Positions 1 to 9,433 of a stretch of DNA of 64,000 bases are shown here, piece by piece (positions within the stretch are counted from its first letter, which is position 1; every line of letters begins with the position of its first letter). A model generated the notes under the pieces. That model saw only the letters and a program-made list of their open reading frames with translations, was not told the origin of the DNA and searched no databases. This DNA comes from Salticus scenicus (lineage: Eukaryota > Arthropoda > Arachnida > Araneae > Salticidae): positions 130,519,475 through 130,583,474 of the forward strand of contig OZ005651.1 of NCBI GenBank assembly GCA_963930645.1, given 5' to 3'. Made by a program: the position numbers and the translations under genes.

Positions 1-745
1 CTCGAAATAAGTTAAACTTGACTCAGCAGACCGAACCACTTCAGCCCAATAATTAACTGATCATTTTTAAAATTTTTAACCCTCTGAAGTCTTGCTTTCC
101 TAATTCTTTTCGTTATGAATGGATTTTTTTTTTTTTTTTTTTCAGATTTTCTGGCACTTAAATTTGCTTTGTTTAATCGTTGTTGCTCTGTATTTAAAGA
201 AATTGTTACTAAACACATTTTCTGAATCACTTCTATGTATTAAATGTAATGCAAACTGATTTTTTAAGCACTGACTTTTTAACTTGCGGTCATCTCGATT
301 TGAAGAACAACGTGGCCGCCTAGAGATAAGTTTCCAGCTTAAATAGCCAAAAATTTTTATATCTTGCTAAAAACCAGCTCACAAATATTTCTTTAACATT
401 TAATAATTTTGACATCCCGCGTATTAAAATATTTTTTGATTTTCACTCTAAAAGCAATATTTTTTGTGGTATCGTTAATTGCCTTATTCCAGTGGCGGAT
501 CCAGAACTTGACTCTTGGGGGGGGGGGGGGGCTAAGATTTTTCAAAGTGTTATTTTAGACCAATAAAAAATTTACAATTGCAATATTCAACTGTGAATGT
601 CAATGTTTTTTTTTTTTTTTTTTTTTTGGGGGGGGGGGCTTCAGCCCCCTAGCCCCCCCCCTTAAATCAGCCACTGCCTTATTCTTGCCATTTTAAAAAT
701 ATTTTCTAAAATTACAATTTTTTGAACAATTGCATCTTGTTTTTA
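1..745 (+). repeat. Dispersed repeat, copy 1 (partner at 19003-19520)
   Basis: This segment aligns over nearly its whole length with 19003-19520. Shared blocks include the stretches around TTCAGCCCAATAATTAA, TAACTTGCGGTCATCTCGAT, CGTGGCCGC and TTAATTGCCTTATTC. The left end runs off the window, so the unit size is unknown. A hAT MITE (490-676) interrupts this copy only, and T-runs differ in length between copies. No coding frame is preserved; the short open frames inside are interrupted by poly-T. The family is not identified. Confidence 0.75.
490..676. mobile_element. hAT-type MITE with exact 8 bp target duplication
   Basis: The element begins CAGTGGCGGATCCAGAAC and ends CTTAAATCAGCCACTG, giving terminal inverted repeats of the form CAGTGGCKGAT. 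The 8-mer CCTTATTC sits immediately on both sides (482-489 and 677-684), as expected for hAT transposition. The paralogous segment at 19003-19520 has the unfilled site. The interior is G-rich, T-rich and C-rich homopolymers and cannot encode a transposase. The left end matches the starts of the longer repeats at 7612 and 14993, so this is probably a deletion derivative of that family. Confidence 0.85.
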
Positions 746-1079
746 AAACTTGGCTCAATCCTAAATTGTACTTGAAACACAACGTACTAAAATCTGTTCG
801 AAAATTTACTTTTAAAACAATATAACTAGCGATTGCAGAAAGGGAAATGGAAAATATCTAAGTGCAGTTTTTTTTTTTTTTTTTTTCCCCTTTCTTCTTT
901 TTGGTCCTTTAATGTAGAAACAATTTTTTTCTTCATTGTTCTTTACTCTAAAACTTAAACAGAAAATTATGGTCTTACGTCTATTCTCGACACTGAACAA
1001 AGCGGCTACAAATAAGAGATGGTTTTCCAAAGAACTTTTGATGTATGATGTGGTAAATTTGTGCAGGTGTCAGAAAAGG

Positions 1080-1560
1080 TAGATTTATTTTTTTCTCTTA
1101 TCAAGTGGCCACCATTTTGAAACCAGATATTAGATAAAAATTTTTAATGAACTTGGTGGATATATTGATGTGATATATGTACATATGGAGTTTTAAGCAA
1201 ATCGATTCATAAATACCTCTTCATGGGAATTTTAAATTTTTAAGTGGCGGACACATTTGGAAACAAAATAGCGGAACAACTTGAAAAGCTAACTCATCCA
1301 AGATATTTGTAAGATAAATCCACTTAGTAAATTTGTTTCGAATTAATTCAGTATTTCAAAAGTTATTGTGATGACTAATTTTCAAATGGTCGCCCCTTTG
1401 AAACAAAATGGCGAAACAAGTTGCTCAGTGAACTCATCTAAGATGTTTATATGACAAGTCCACTGTCCAATTTTGGTTCAAATTGATTCAGTATCAGTAT
1501 TTCAAAAGTTATCGTGATGGCAAATTTTCTAGTGGCCGCCACTTGGAAACAAAATGCCAG
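1080..1560 (-). repeat. Fragment of the 140-160 bp satellite, inverted relative to 47185-49165
   Basis: Three degenerate units contain AAGTGGCGG-like, GAAACAAAATGGCG and TTCAGTATTTCAAAAGTTAT blocks near 1242, 1384 and 1531. These are reverse complements of the blocks repeated in the array at 47185-49165 (CCGCCATTTTGTTTCC, AACTTTTGAAATACTGAA). Unit spacing is about 142-147 bp. No open frame is maintained. It is a relic of the same satellite or satellite-bearing element, placed about 46 kb away in the opposite orientation. Confidence 0.75.
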
Positions 1561-1920
1561 TGGCGTAAATGTTGATATTTCTAAATTCTGTGCACTATTT
1601 TGGGCATGTTATAATTTTAGAAAGTATAAAGAGCAACACAAAAATGTAATAAAATGCGAAATAATAATATCAATATGAATAATGATACCTGATAGATCAA
1701 GCACTTATTTCTTATACTATCTTATATTGAACAAAATATGTTGGGCATATAAATAGTATTTATTAATATGATTTCAAAAGCATTAATATTGTAGCGACAT
1801 GTAAAAAAAAATAAATAAAATAGAGTAATAATTAAAGATTAGGATTGATAGATTTTTTTAAAGAACATTTTTTATGTTTGTTGGAAAGCTTTAAAAAATA
1901 TCATTTACTCGTCGTTAAAA

Positions 1921-2175
1921 ATGGCACAACCAGGGGCAGAGAGGTCTTAATCTCAAAGCTGGAAAATTAGAGGTACCAGGGTCGAGCCCAGATAGAACTC
2001 GCTGGCTTTGCTGCTCGGAATTATCCGTGGTTTGCTCCGAAACTTGCATATTGGAGAAAATAAGAATCAATAAGACCACTTAGAAAGAACCCCATGGGAG
2101 TAACTTCCTCCATGCCTAGTTTCCAGTGAATCAATTGGCCATTACACACACAATCACAACCACCAACGAACCACA
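1921..2175 (+). mobile_element. tRNA-derived SINE-like relic
   Basis: A tRNA-like head has TGGCACAACCAGGGGCAGAG resembling a pol III A box and, about 50 bp on, CCAGGGTCGAGCCCAG resembling a B box (GGTTCGANNCC). It is followed by a GC-richer body with CTCGCTGGCTTTGCTGCTCGG. The spacing and order suit a tRNA-derived SINE. It is too diverged to be a functional tRNA, with no intact acceptor stem. Related B-box sequences occur at 12637 and 34190. Confidence 0.5.
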
Positions 2176-2669
2176 ATGTTGTTTATAATTCAGAATGAGT
2201 TTTGTCATTACATTTATCATACACTATTATGCTTTATAAGTACAATTCTAGCTAAAAGAAATCATAGCTATGATAGAAATGGAAATGATAGCTGTAAAAC
2301 ATGGCAAACATACAGGAATATTATTTGAAGTGTAATGCAATTAGAATATCTTCACTTTTGGAACACCCTCTTAAGACTTGGTGAAAAATGCTAGACTTTT
2401 CAAATTGCGATAACTCAGCGAATTTTTCACTTAGAGACATGGGGTTTTCCTTCTTAGGTCAAAGGCAATATTTTTCTAAATATAACTCATAGGAAAGGAG
2501 GGACCTTATAAAAATTAAATTTCATAATTTAATATGTATACGGTCCCTTGTACAAAAAATGCCATATCTAAAATCTATTCTTGATTTGAACCAATTTTGC
2601 AGTTGGAAGTATGTTTCTATGACTGTTAGTTTAAGAGATAATCGCTGTAACATCTATTTTGAATCACCC

Positions 2670-2671
<2 letters not shown>

Positions 2672-2700
<29 letters not shown>
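2672..2700. repeat. (TA)n microsatellite
   Basis: A pure TA run follows a CACCCGG motif. A second TA run lies at about 2876-2899. The preceding 330 bp (2340-2671) begin and end with similar direct motifs (TTTTGGAACACCCT and TTTTGAATCACCCGG), suggesting an unclassified repeat ending at the TA run. Confidence 0.85.
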
Positions 2701-2702
<2 letters not shown>

Positions 2703-2775
2703 TCAGCGTAACTTAAAACCAAATAACTGCAGAAAATTCAAAGTTGATATTTTGAAGTTCGTATTAGGTTACCAC

Positions 2776-3104
2776 TTAACACTTTCGGCGCCCAGCAGGA
2801 TTCGGCTGAGTTCTTCGCCGGGCCCAAATCCGATCGCAAATTCTAGAAGAAAAGTGATAAATAAAATTTCATAGAATATATATATATATATATATATATG
2901 TGTTAAATATAAATTAATGAAAAGTATATTACAACGTGTATTTTTTTAGTATGGTTATCTTATATATCTTATATTCCTTTTAAAAATCCAACTGAAAATC
3001 TGTTACCTTGAATAAGAAGAGCATCACCCATATTTGGGTGACGGGGCGCCCACGGAAACATACCCATCACCTAGATATGGGTGACGCGGCGACGAACGTG
3101 TTAA
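2776..3104. mobile_element. piggyBac-like MITE flanked by TTAA
   Basis: The element starts TTAACACTTTCGGCGCC and ends GGCGACGAACGTGTTAA, inverted repeats with the TTAA target duplication characteristic of piggyBac elements. Inside is a (TA)n run and a local inverted motif, ATATTTGGGTGAC versus ATCACCTAGATATGGGTGAC. At 329 bp it has no transposase frame and must be non-autonomous. The ends closely resemble those of the 28109-28604 element (TTAACACGTTAATTAC / GAACGTGTTAA). Confidence 0.7.
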
Positions 3105-3481
3105 AAATTTGATCAAGATTGGCAAGTTTGAAGGCAAATTAATAACAGCCTTGACTTAAAAAAAAAAGTAGTTGAACGGAGGGGGGAGGGTGAGGGGTCT
3201 CACAGGATTTTATACCAAAACTGTTCCTAAACCTACTTTAGATTATTTTAAAAGTACATTGAACTTTATTATTTAACATGTAATATGCAATTTGTCTTTA
3301 TTAAAATGCAGAGTAACAGAAAGTCGTGTGAGTGACGCACCAGATTATTTAGTAAGTTTATAGTGCGATAAACACACTACATACTATTAGGCACTGTAGC
3401 TACAGTAATCGGGAATGAAAGCATTCCCATGAAAGATAACGGCAGGCTGGCTAGTGGATAGTATATTCGATCAAGGAATCA

Positions 3482-3640
3482 ATCCTTCGAATGAATCGGC
3501 CAGCATATTCTCCAGACGTGAATCCGACAGAGCATGCTTGGTACATTCCTAGGAGAAGGATTGCTAGTCATTTATCTCCCCACAAACAATTCTGCAGTTT
3601 GAAAGCTTTCTCCTATACAGGAGAGGGGGAGATTCTCACT
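3482..3640 (+). pseudogene. Tc1-like transposase C-terminal fragment
   Basis: The frame reads RMNRPAYSPDVNPTEHAW followed by RRRIASH. This is the Tc1/mariner DDE-domain signature WPAxSPDxNPIEHxWDxLxRR in which the aspartate of SPD is the second catalytic acid and NPIEH carries the third. The leading Trp is replaced (N-R before P), and similarity stops after about 35 residues, before a TGA at 3673. No N-terminal helix-turn-helix or complete inverted repeats were seen around it. It is a dead fragment. Confidence 0.7.
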
Positions 3641-3875
3641 TTGATACCCAGTCTCTCTTTGAAACCTCGTTGATTCCCCCCTGCACGCTGGTGTACAACA
3701 TTTCTTTTGAATAGAGGAAATCACGCATCTTATTGAAACTCATTTTTATCCACAAAAAAAAACTTTCTTTGGTTGTATGATTTGCACGAATTGTGTATTT
3801 TTTATTTACAGACACATATCGTCAATTGTTTGTTGCTTAGTTTTCTTTTCTCATATTTTACAACATCTATAGATC

Positions 3876-4137
3876 ATAAGTAATAAGTACAAAACTTTGA
3901 ATAAACACCCTAAAATGCAAGATTTCACGAAAGAAAACACGGCTCTTTGTTAGACGAACAAAATAGGCATGAGTGCTGCAAACAAAGCGACACTGCACAA
4001 AACGCACGCGTTGTGTCCAGAACTCGTGGCTACTTTGTTCGCCTGACAAATTGTAGTGTTTGCTTTCGATCTGAAGCAAGTGATGCGAAATCTTGCATTT
4101 TATGGTGTTTATTCAAAGTTTTGTACTTATTACTTAT
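3876..4137. mobile_element. Foldback MITE (AAACTTTGAATAAACACC family)
   Basis: The ends ATAAGTAATAAGTACAAAAC and GTTTTGTACTTATTACTTAT are inverted repeats that extend inward for about 50 bp through TTGAATAAACACC and the AAAATGCAAGATTTC block. The outer 13-mer ATCTATAGATCAT also occurs on both sides (about 3867 and 4188) and may be a longer duplication. The short version of the same family is at 32069-32187. Open frames on both strands here are a by-product of the inverted arms. Confidence 0.7.
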
Positions 4138-4199
4138 AACCGTTAGTTCTGTGATGCTTTATTTATTATTATTATTATTATTGTTATCTATAGATCATA

Positions 4200-6416
4200 T
4201 ATCAATCCAAAAAACATTTCCCCCGTCCGCAATTTATATAAAAAATCATAATATTCTTTAATTATTTTCAGCAGTGCATAAGATGAATACATATTTAATG
4301 ATAAATGTTTCATTCGTTTTTACAAATTTTACACCCTTTGGAAAAATACACTTATATGTTGAAAAGCAGTAAGTTATAAGACATTTAAAATAAGAAATAT
4401 TTTCAGTTTAATTCACTTATAAATGTAATATAAATAAATAAATAAATAAATAACACTTAGAATGTGAATAAATCTAGCCAAGAAAAATTTAATTGTATTC
4501 ACTTATTGTTGGTTAAAAAAAACTACAATTAGTGAAGTTCTAAATTTTATTTACAAAAAAGCAGAATACAATTGCTTTTAGATTTACATACAATATATAA
4601 AAATTATAAGTTCTAAAAACTTTCTACAAATATTTAAAAAACTATTACATTAATACTTTGAATAAGAATATATTTGTACTTTTTGAAAAATACATGTCAA
4701 CCAAAAGGCACAAGCAGGAACACAAAATTCAAAGGCAAATGTTCATGAGGTAAGAAATAAACACGAAATTGTCATTGTTAGAATAATACTATAAAAAAAT
4801 ACATTTATGTGGAAGCATAAAGTGTACAAAATACGTATGAGATAAATGTCGATTTATTTCTTCCCACAGACAATTTTTATGAAGCTCATCAAGTAAAGGT
4901 TAAGATTTAACAATTCTAAATTATCATTGTTTGTTTTTTTATATATATAACTTCAATGACGAATTTTTCATCGTTATGTTATGCTTTTCTCCTACCTCTA
5001 AAAGTTAACTTTTTAAAATAAATAAAATGAATTAATTAATGAATGTTGATAAGGAAGGAATAAAAGAATATCCTTTACGCAATAAAATATAAGTGTCATA
5101 AAATTTCTGAAATTTTCTAACTCATCTTTTAAAAATATGTTATATATTTATTTAAAAAAAAAAAGGGGGGGGGGTATTACAAAAATTACACTTTATAATT
5201 TACCATGAAAAGGCTACCAATTAAATTGACTTTCTTCATAAGGAATCGATCAAAAATCCACGGAATTATGTTAAAATGTACCTAAAAACATCAACGAGAA
5301 ATATATTTTTCGATCATTATGCAAGAGTTTAGCCTGTTTTACTAAAGAAGCTCAACCTTTACTTCACATATATATTATAATTGTAGATTTGCTGAATATA
5401 TAAAACATTTAAGGCCTAGAAGCATTTAAAGTCCGCTTTCATATACTTCAAATAGTGTTTATGTCACTTCTACGTCTGCATTGAAAAATTTTCTTCTGTA
5501 AAGAATACAAGCTTCAGCTGTTAGAAAAATAGCCTAAAATTGTATAGAAACACTTATATGCATTAGTTACGTAAAACAAAAAAAGCGAGGGGGACAGTTT
5601 CTACCAAAAATACTTATTGAAAGATTGTACACGATTCACAAATTATTCTTTCTAAAAGATTTTTCTAAAATGTAATTTTAAGGTACATAAAACTTTAAAT
5701 ACAGCAGTTTTCATTTTGAAAACAAATTCAAAATTATATTACACAATTATTCATTTAAAACAAATAGAAATTATTATTATTATTTCAATCTCACATTTAA
5801 ATGTGACCTTTTTAGTATTCATAGAAAAAAAGAAAAAGAAAAGCTACGTTCTTTATAAACATTTAAAATACAAATTTTAAATTTATTTTCATCTTAAACT
5901 CTATTTTTTTCACTTGCTAACCGATTTAAAATATTAAACGGCATAAAAAACGAATAATTAAGAAATCATGCATAAGTTCTATATCTTAATTCAAAATTTT
6001 ACTTTTTTTCATTACTCTTTTAGTACACTTGATATTTATGCTTTCATTTTTTTGTCTATCATTTAAAATTAATCAGCAGTAAAACTACCTCTGTCTGTCT
6101 TTCAAGACATAATAAACTACAATCCTACTCTATATCATAAAACAATGTAACCTATAAAAACCTTTAAATATATATACAAGCCTTTCTAATTCATATGAAA
6201 AATTGGATTTGTGCAGAAAGACGGACACAAAAACTGGCCGAAAAAAAGGATATCAATATATTAATTGCAAATAGTGAGAAATATGAATGAATAAATTAAA
6301 ATATAAATAGACTGAGAAATATGGTAAAAAGAAAAATTTTGTAAAAGAAAATGATAAATGAGCATGCCCATCAAAATGCAAGTTTTTATGAATGGAGTAT
6401 GAAATTTTATAAATAT
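4200..6416. other. AT-rich stretch, no gene seen; 3' flank of the minus-strand gene
   Basis: I see no coding segment, tRNA or clear transposon. It holds an (AAAT)n-like run near 4430, a poly-A/poly-G tract at 5153-5174 and several (ATT)n runs. The first AATAAA on the minus strand after the stop codon at 6417 is at 5882-5887, so a 3' untranslated region of roughly 0.5 kb is possible. Confidence 0.5.
5882..5887 (-). promoter_or_regulatory. Candidate polyadenylation signal AATAAA
   Basis: This is the first canonical AATAAA on the minus strand downstream of the stop codon of the gene ending at 6417, about 530 nt away. In such AT-rich sequence the hexamer is expected often by chance, so support is positional only. 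Confidence 0.25.
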
Positions 6417-6752
6417 CTATAAAATCATTTCGCAATAACTTAAAGTATTGTACAAAAATACCATCAAGTCCTCGTATTTTTTAGTTACAATGACGTCTCT
6501 CATCATGATACTTGACGGCGTATTATTCCGAAGTTCTTCAGGCATCACTGATCTTTTAACATCTCTGAACTTTCGAAGATGTAAATGCAAAATAAGTTCA
6601 TAAAGGGAGCATAAAACACTGACCATAGATCTTTTCTCATCCCTCAGATAACCGAAGTATTCATCATCACATTCTGCATCTTTCATCATTTGCTCTAATG
6701 CTACAGCATGTCTTTGAAGGCAGTTGTAAGCAATTGGAATATTTGAAATGCT
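6417..6752 (-). CDS. Terminal coding exon of a putative four-helix protein (visible residues 95-205)
   Basis: On the minus strand a polypyrimidine tract and TTTTTTAG acceptor precede an open exon of 336 nt ending in TAG. It encodes 111 residues from SISNIPIAYNCLQRHAVALE to a C-terminus in YNTLSYCEMIL. Three amphipathic helices are apparent: about residues 99-120, 126-160 (DEKRSMVSVLCSLYELILHL) and 176-204, separated by acidic or Pro/Asn-rich loops (AECDDEYFG, PEELRNNTPSS). Cysteines are at visible positions 105, 122, 142 and 201. Codon use is clearly protein-like compared with the flanks. It joins exon 19868-19963 in phase 0 across a 13.1 kb intron. I do not recognise the family by sequence. 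A secreted helical cytokine-like or hormone-like protein fits the layout; an intracellular helical protein is also possible. Confidence 0.78.
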   Translation of the reverse strand, partial: SISNIPIAYNCLQRHAVALEQMMKDAECDDEYFGYLRDEKRSMVSVLCSLYELILHLHLRKFRDVKRSVMPEELRNNTPSSIMMRDVIVTKKYEDLMVFLYNTLSYCEMIL

Positions 6753-6894
6753 CTAAAAAACAATAAGATAATAACTGTATTTGTTTTTACATACAATTTT
6801 AGAATTATTAATGTAAAGAAAAATTCTTAGAATTATTTTTTTATTCACAGGAAAAATAATTATAATCATAAGAGTTATTAATTTTTTCTACATT

Positions 6895-6995
6895 AGAAAA
6901 TTAAAAAAAAAAATAAATAAATAAAAATAAAAAAAAAATAAATAAATAAAAATAAAAAATAATAAATAAATAAAAATAAATAAATAAAAAATACT
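6895..6995. repeat. A-rich low-complexity (AAATA)n tract
   Basis: Alternating poly-A and AAATA units run for about 100 bp just inside the large intron of the minus-strand gene, upstream of its last exon. Confidence 0.8.
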
Positions 6996-7015
6996 AATTT
7001 TAAACTGGATGATAA

Positions 7016-7113
7016 CGTAGAGATTTAGAGATAGTAGAGATGTAGAGATAACAGAGATGTAGAGATAACGTACAGACGTAGAGATAACGTACAGACGTAG
7101 AGATAACGTAGAT
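7016..7113. repeat. Minisatellite, about 19-20 bp unit
   Basis: Variants of GTAGAGATAACGTACAGAC are repeated in tandem about five times. The last two complete units are nearly identical; the first units are diverged (GTAGAGATTTAGAGATA). It lies in the large intron. Confidence 0.8.
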
Positions 7114-7327
7114 ATTTAGTCTTTCACTGATAAAAAGCTATTGCATTTTGTAGAAAAATTTCTCTGCCATCATCTGCTGTACAGTTGACAACTAACAAGG
7201 CAATGTTGTAACCTTGGAAATTTAGTTGGCGACAAGTTTTTTCAGGGTTCTATTACTACTTTATGATAACATTTATAAGCATAAAATGCAATAGCTAGCC
7301 AATCTTCCAAAAAGGGCTTTTAACTCC

Positions 7328-7549
7328 TTAACGCGCACTGTCCTCGCTGCGAGGACACAGAATTTAAGATCCAGCTGCAAAAATTCATACCGGAAATTTT
7401 TTAGCAAAAATTTACGCTTACAACATATCAGAAAAGGCCGATTTTTTTAACCTTAAAATTTAAAATTTCTTATAGTTTAATTTAGTTCATGAATTCCGGT
7501 GGCAGTGTAATTTAAATAATCTGAATTGTCTTGCGCCGCAAAGGGTTAA
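7328..7549. mobile_element. piggyBac-like MITE, 222 bp, TTAA ends
   Basis: TTAACGCGC at the left and GCGCCGCAAAGGGTTAA at the right are bounded by TTAA. The interior is the reverse complement of the element at 49456-49676 (shared blocks TTCCGGTGGCAGTGTAATTT, TTTTTTAGCAAAAATTTACG). A perfect short hairpin, TGTCCTCGCTGCGAGGACA, lies near the left end. It has no coding capacity. Confidence 0.75.
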
Positions 7550-7946
7550 AATTTCAGACACAGTTAGTAGTTCGGGGTGTAGCCGAGCATTGAGCTGCGC
7601 GCAGTGGCGGATCTAGAACTTAACTTTTGGGAAGGGCTAAGGTTTTTCAAGATGTTATTCCAGACCAATGAAAAACTTGTAATATTAGTATGCATTCCAT
7701 AGGTACATTAGACTGCATTAGGAAATTGTTGGAATAATTTATTTGAAATTGTCATACGGAAAATGAAAAAAAAAATATATATATATATATATGAAATACA
7801 TTTAGAATAATACATGTGCGCATATTTAATACATTAACTGGAATTGCAATTAAACACATTAAGATATCTATGGAGGAGGGGAGGTTGATAATCACTTCTT
7901 TTAGAAAAAGACAACCCAGTTTAATATATACGGACAACAATGATTA

Positions 7947-9232
7947 TGACTCATTCCATGTCAAATCAACACAAAAACAGTCGTTTTAACCTGACCCCTC
8001 AGGATTTTTATGAAATTGGGCTCATTTATTTGTCCTATTAAGAAATGGATGTATACCAATTAATTAGTCCCTGTCTCTTTTAGTTTTTGGTATACAGGAC
8101 TGCAAAAATGGGTAAAAAATGCAAATTTCCAAAATTCTTCTACGACAAATGTACCCATATTTCCTTTCTTAATTAACTTAGAGATAAAACATTGGTATCA
8201 TTAGAAAGCTTATATAATACAAGCTTTCAAATGATAGATCACAAGTATATATTTTTAAATAATTTCACTTTAATGTAAAACATTTTTACCTTTGACCTCC
8301 AATATCTCAAAAAGTGCATATTTAATTTTTCTTTTAAAAATTATATGTTATTTTTACATTTATTATCTATAACCATTGCAAATTTCAACATGGGATGGCC
8401 ATGGGATGCTGAGTTATAAATTAATATGTAACCCTAAATCAGTATTTCCATACTGACATAACGTAAGTTTTTCCCATATTTTGTTCCCTAATTAACTTAG
8501 AGATATAAGATTGATATCATTAAAAGCTTATAATACAGGCTTTTAAATGATGTATCACATGTATATATTTTTAAAACTTTTCATATTAAGGTCAAACATT
8601 TTGCCTTTAAACTTCAATATCTCAAAAAGTATACATTTAATTTTCATTTAAAAATTATATGTTATTATTATGTTTATTATCTATAATTATTGTAAGTTTC
8701 AACATGGGACGGCCATTTTTTGTAAAATGTACGTTATGTTAATATAGAAATACTGGTAGAGTTGCATTTTAATTTATAACTCAATATCCCATGGCCGTAC
8801 CATGTTGAAACTTACAGTAATTATAGATAATAAACGTAAGAATAAGATATAATTTTTAAAAGAAAATAAATATGTAGTTTTTGAGATATTGAAGGTCAAA
8901 GATAAAAATGATCGACCTTTAAATGAAAAATTTTAAAAATGTATAAATGTGATATCATTTAAAAGCCTGTATTATAAACTTTCTAATGATATCAATCTTA
9001 TATCGCTAAGTTATTTAGGAAAGAAAATATGGGTACATTTGTAGTAGAAGAATTTCGGAAATTTGCATTTTTTACCCATTTTTGCAGCCCATTATATCAA
9101 AAAGTAAAAGAGATAGGGACTTATTAATAGGTATAAATTCATTTCTCTATAGAACAAATCAATGAGCCCAATTTCATAAAAATCTGAGGGGGGTCAGGTT
9201 TTTAGATGCGTTGATTTGACATGAAATGACTC
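7947..9232. mobile_element. Foldback element with long inverted arms, TTA target duplication
   Basis: The left end TGACTCATTCCATGTCAAAT mirrors the right end (read inverted, GAGTCATTTCATGTCAAATC). The arms stay complementary inward for several hundred bases, for example CAGGATTTTTATGAAATTGG against its inverse near 9165. TTA flanks both ends (7944-7946, 9233-9235), and copy B has the unfilled site GATTACTCAC at 15336-15345. Inside, a block of about 250 bp occurs three times: twice forward (about 8155-8400 and 8465-8715) and once inverted (about 8755-9010), each with an AATATCTCAAAAAGT-like and a CATGGGAYGGCCAT-like motif. A 3 bp TTA duplication is typical of PIF/Harbinger. No transposase is present. 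Confidence 0.75.
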
Positions 9233-9384
9233 TTACTCACAAAATTTGCACATAGTTATAATTTATATTTTTAAACATTGGAAAGGGCTTTCATAAATAA
9301 ACAAGTTCGATATGACACAAAATTGAAATGTAATGTTCTTGAATGGGATAGGGTATAACTATCTACGTAAGATTATTGTATGCG

Positions 9385-9390
9385 TGTGTG

Positions 9391-9429
<39 letters not shown>
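9385..9429. repeat. (TG)n/(TA)n microsatellite
   Basis: GTGTGTGTATG leads into an uninterrupted TA run of about 30 bp inside copy A of the long repeat. Confidence 0.9.

Positions 9430-9433
<4 letters not shown>

Noticed and set aside
3947..4261. Overlapping open frames on both strands
   Set aside because: They lie in the arms of an inverted-repeat MITE and run into (ATT)n; not a gene.
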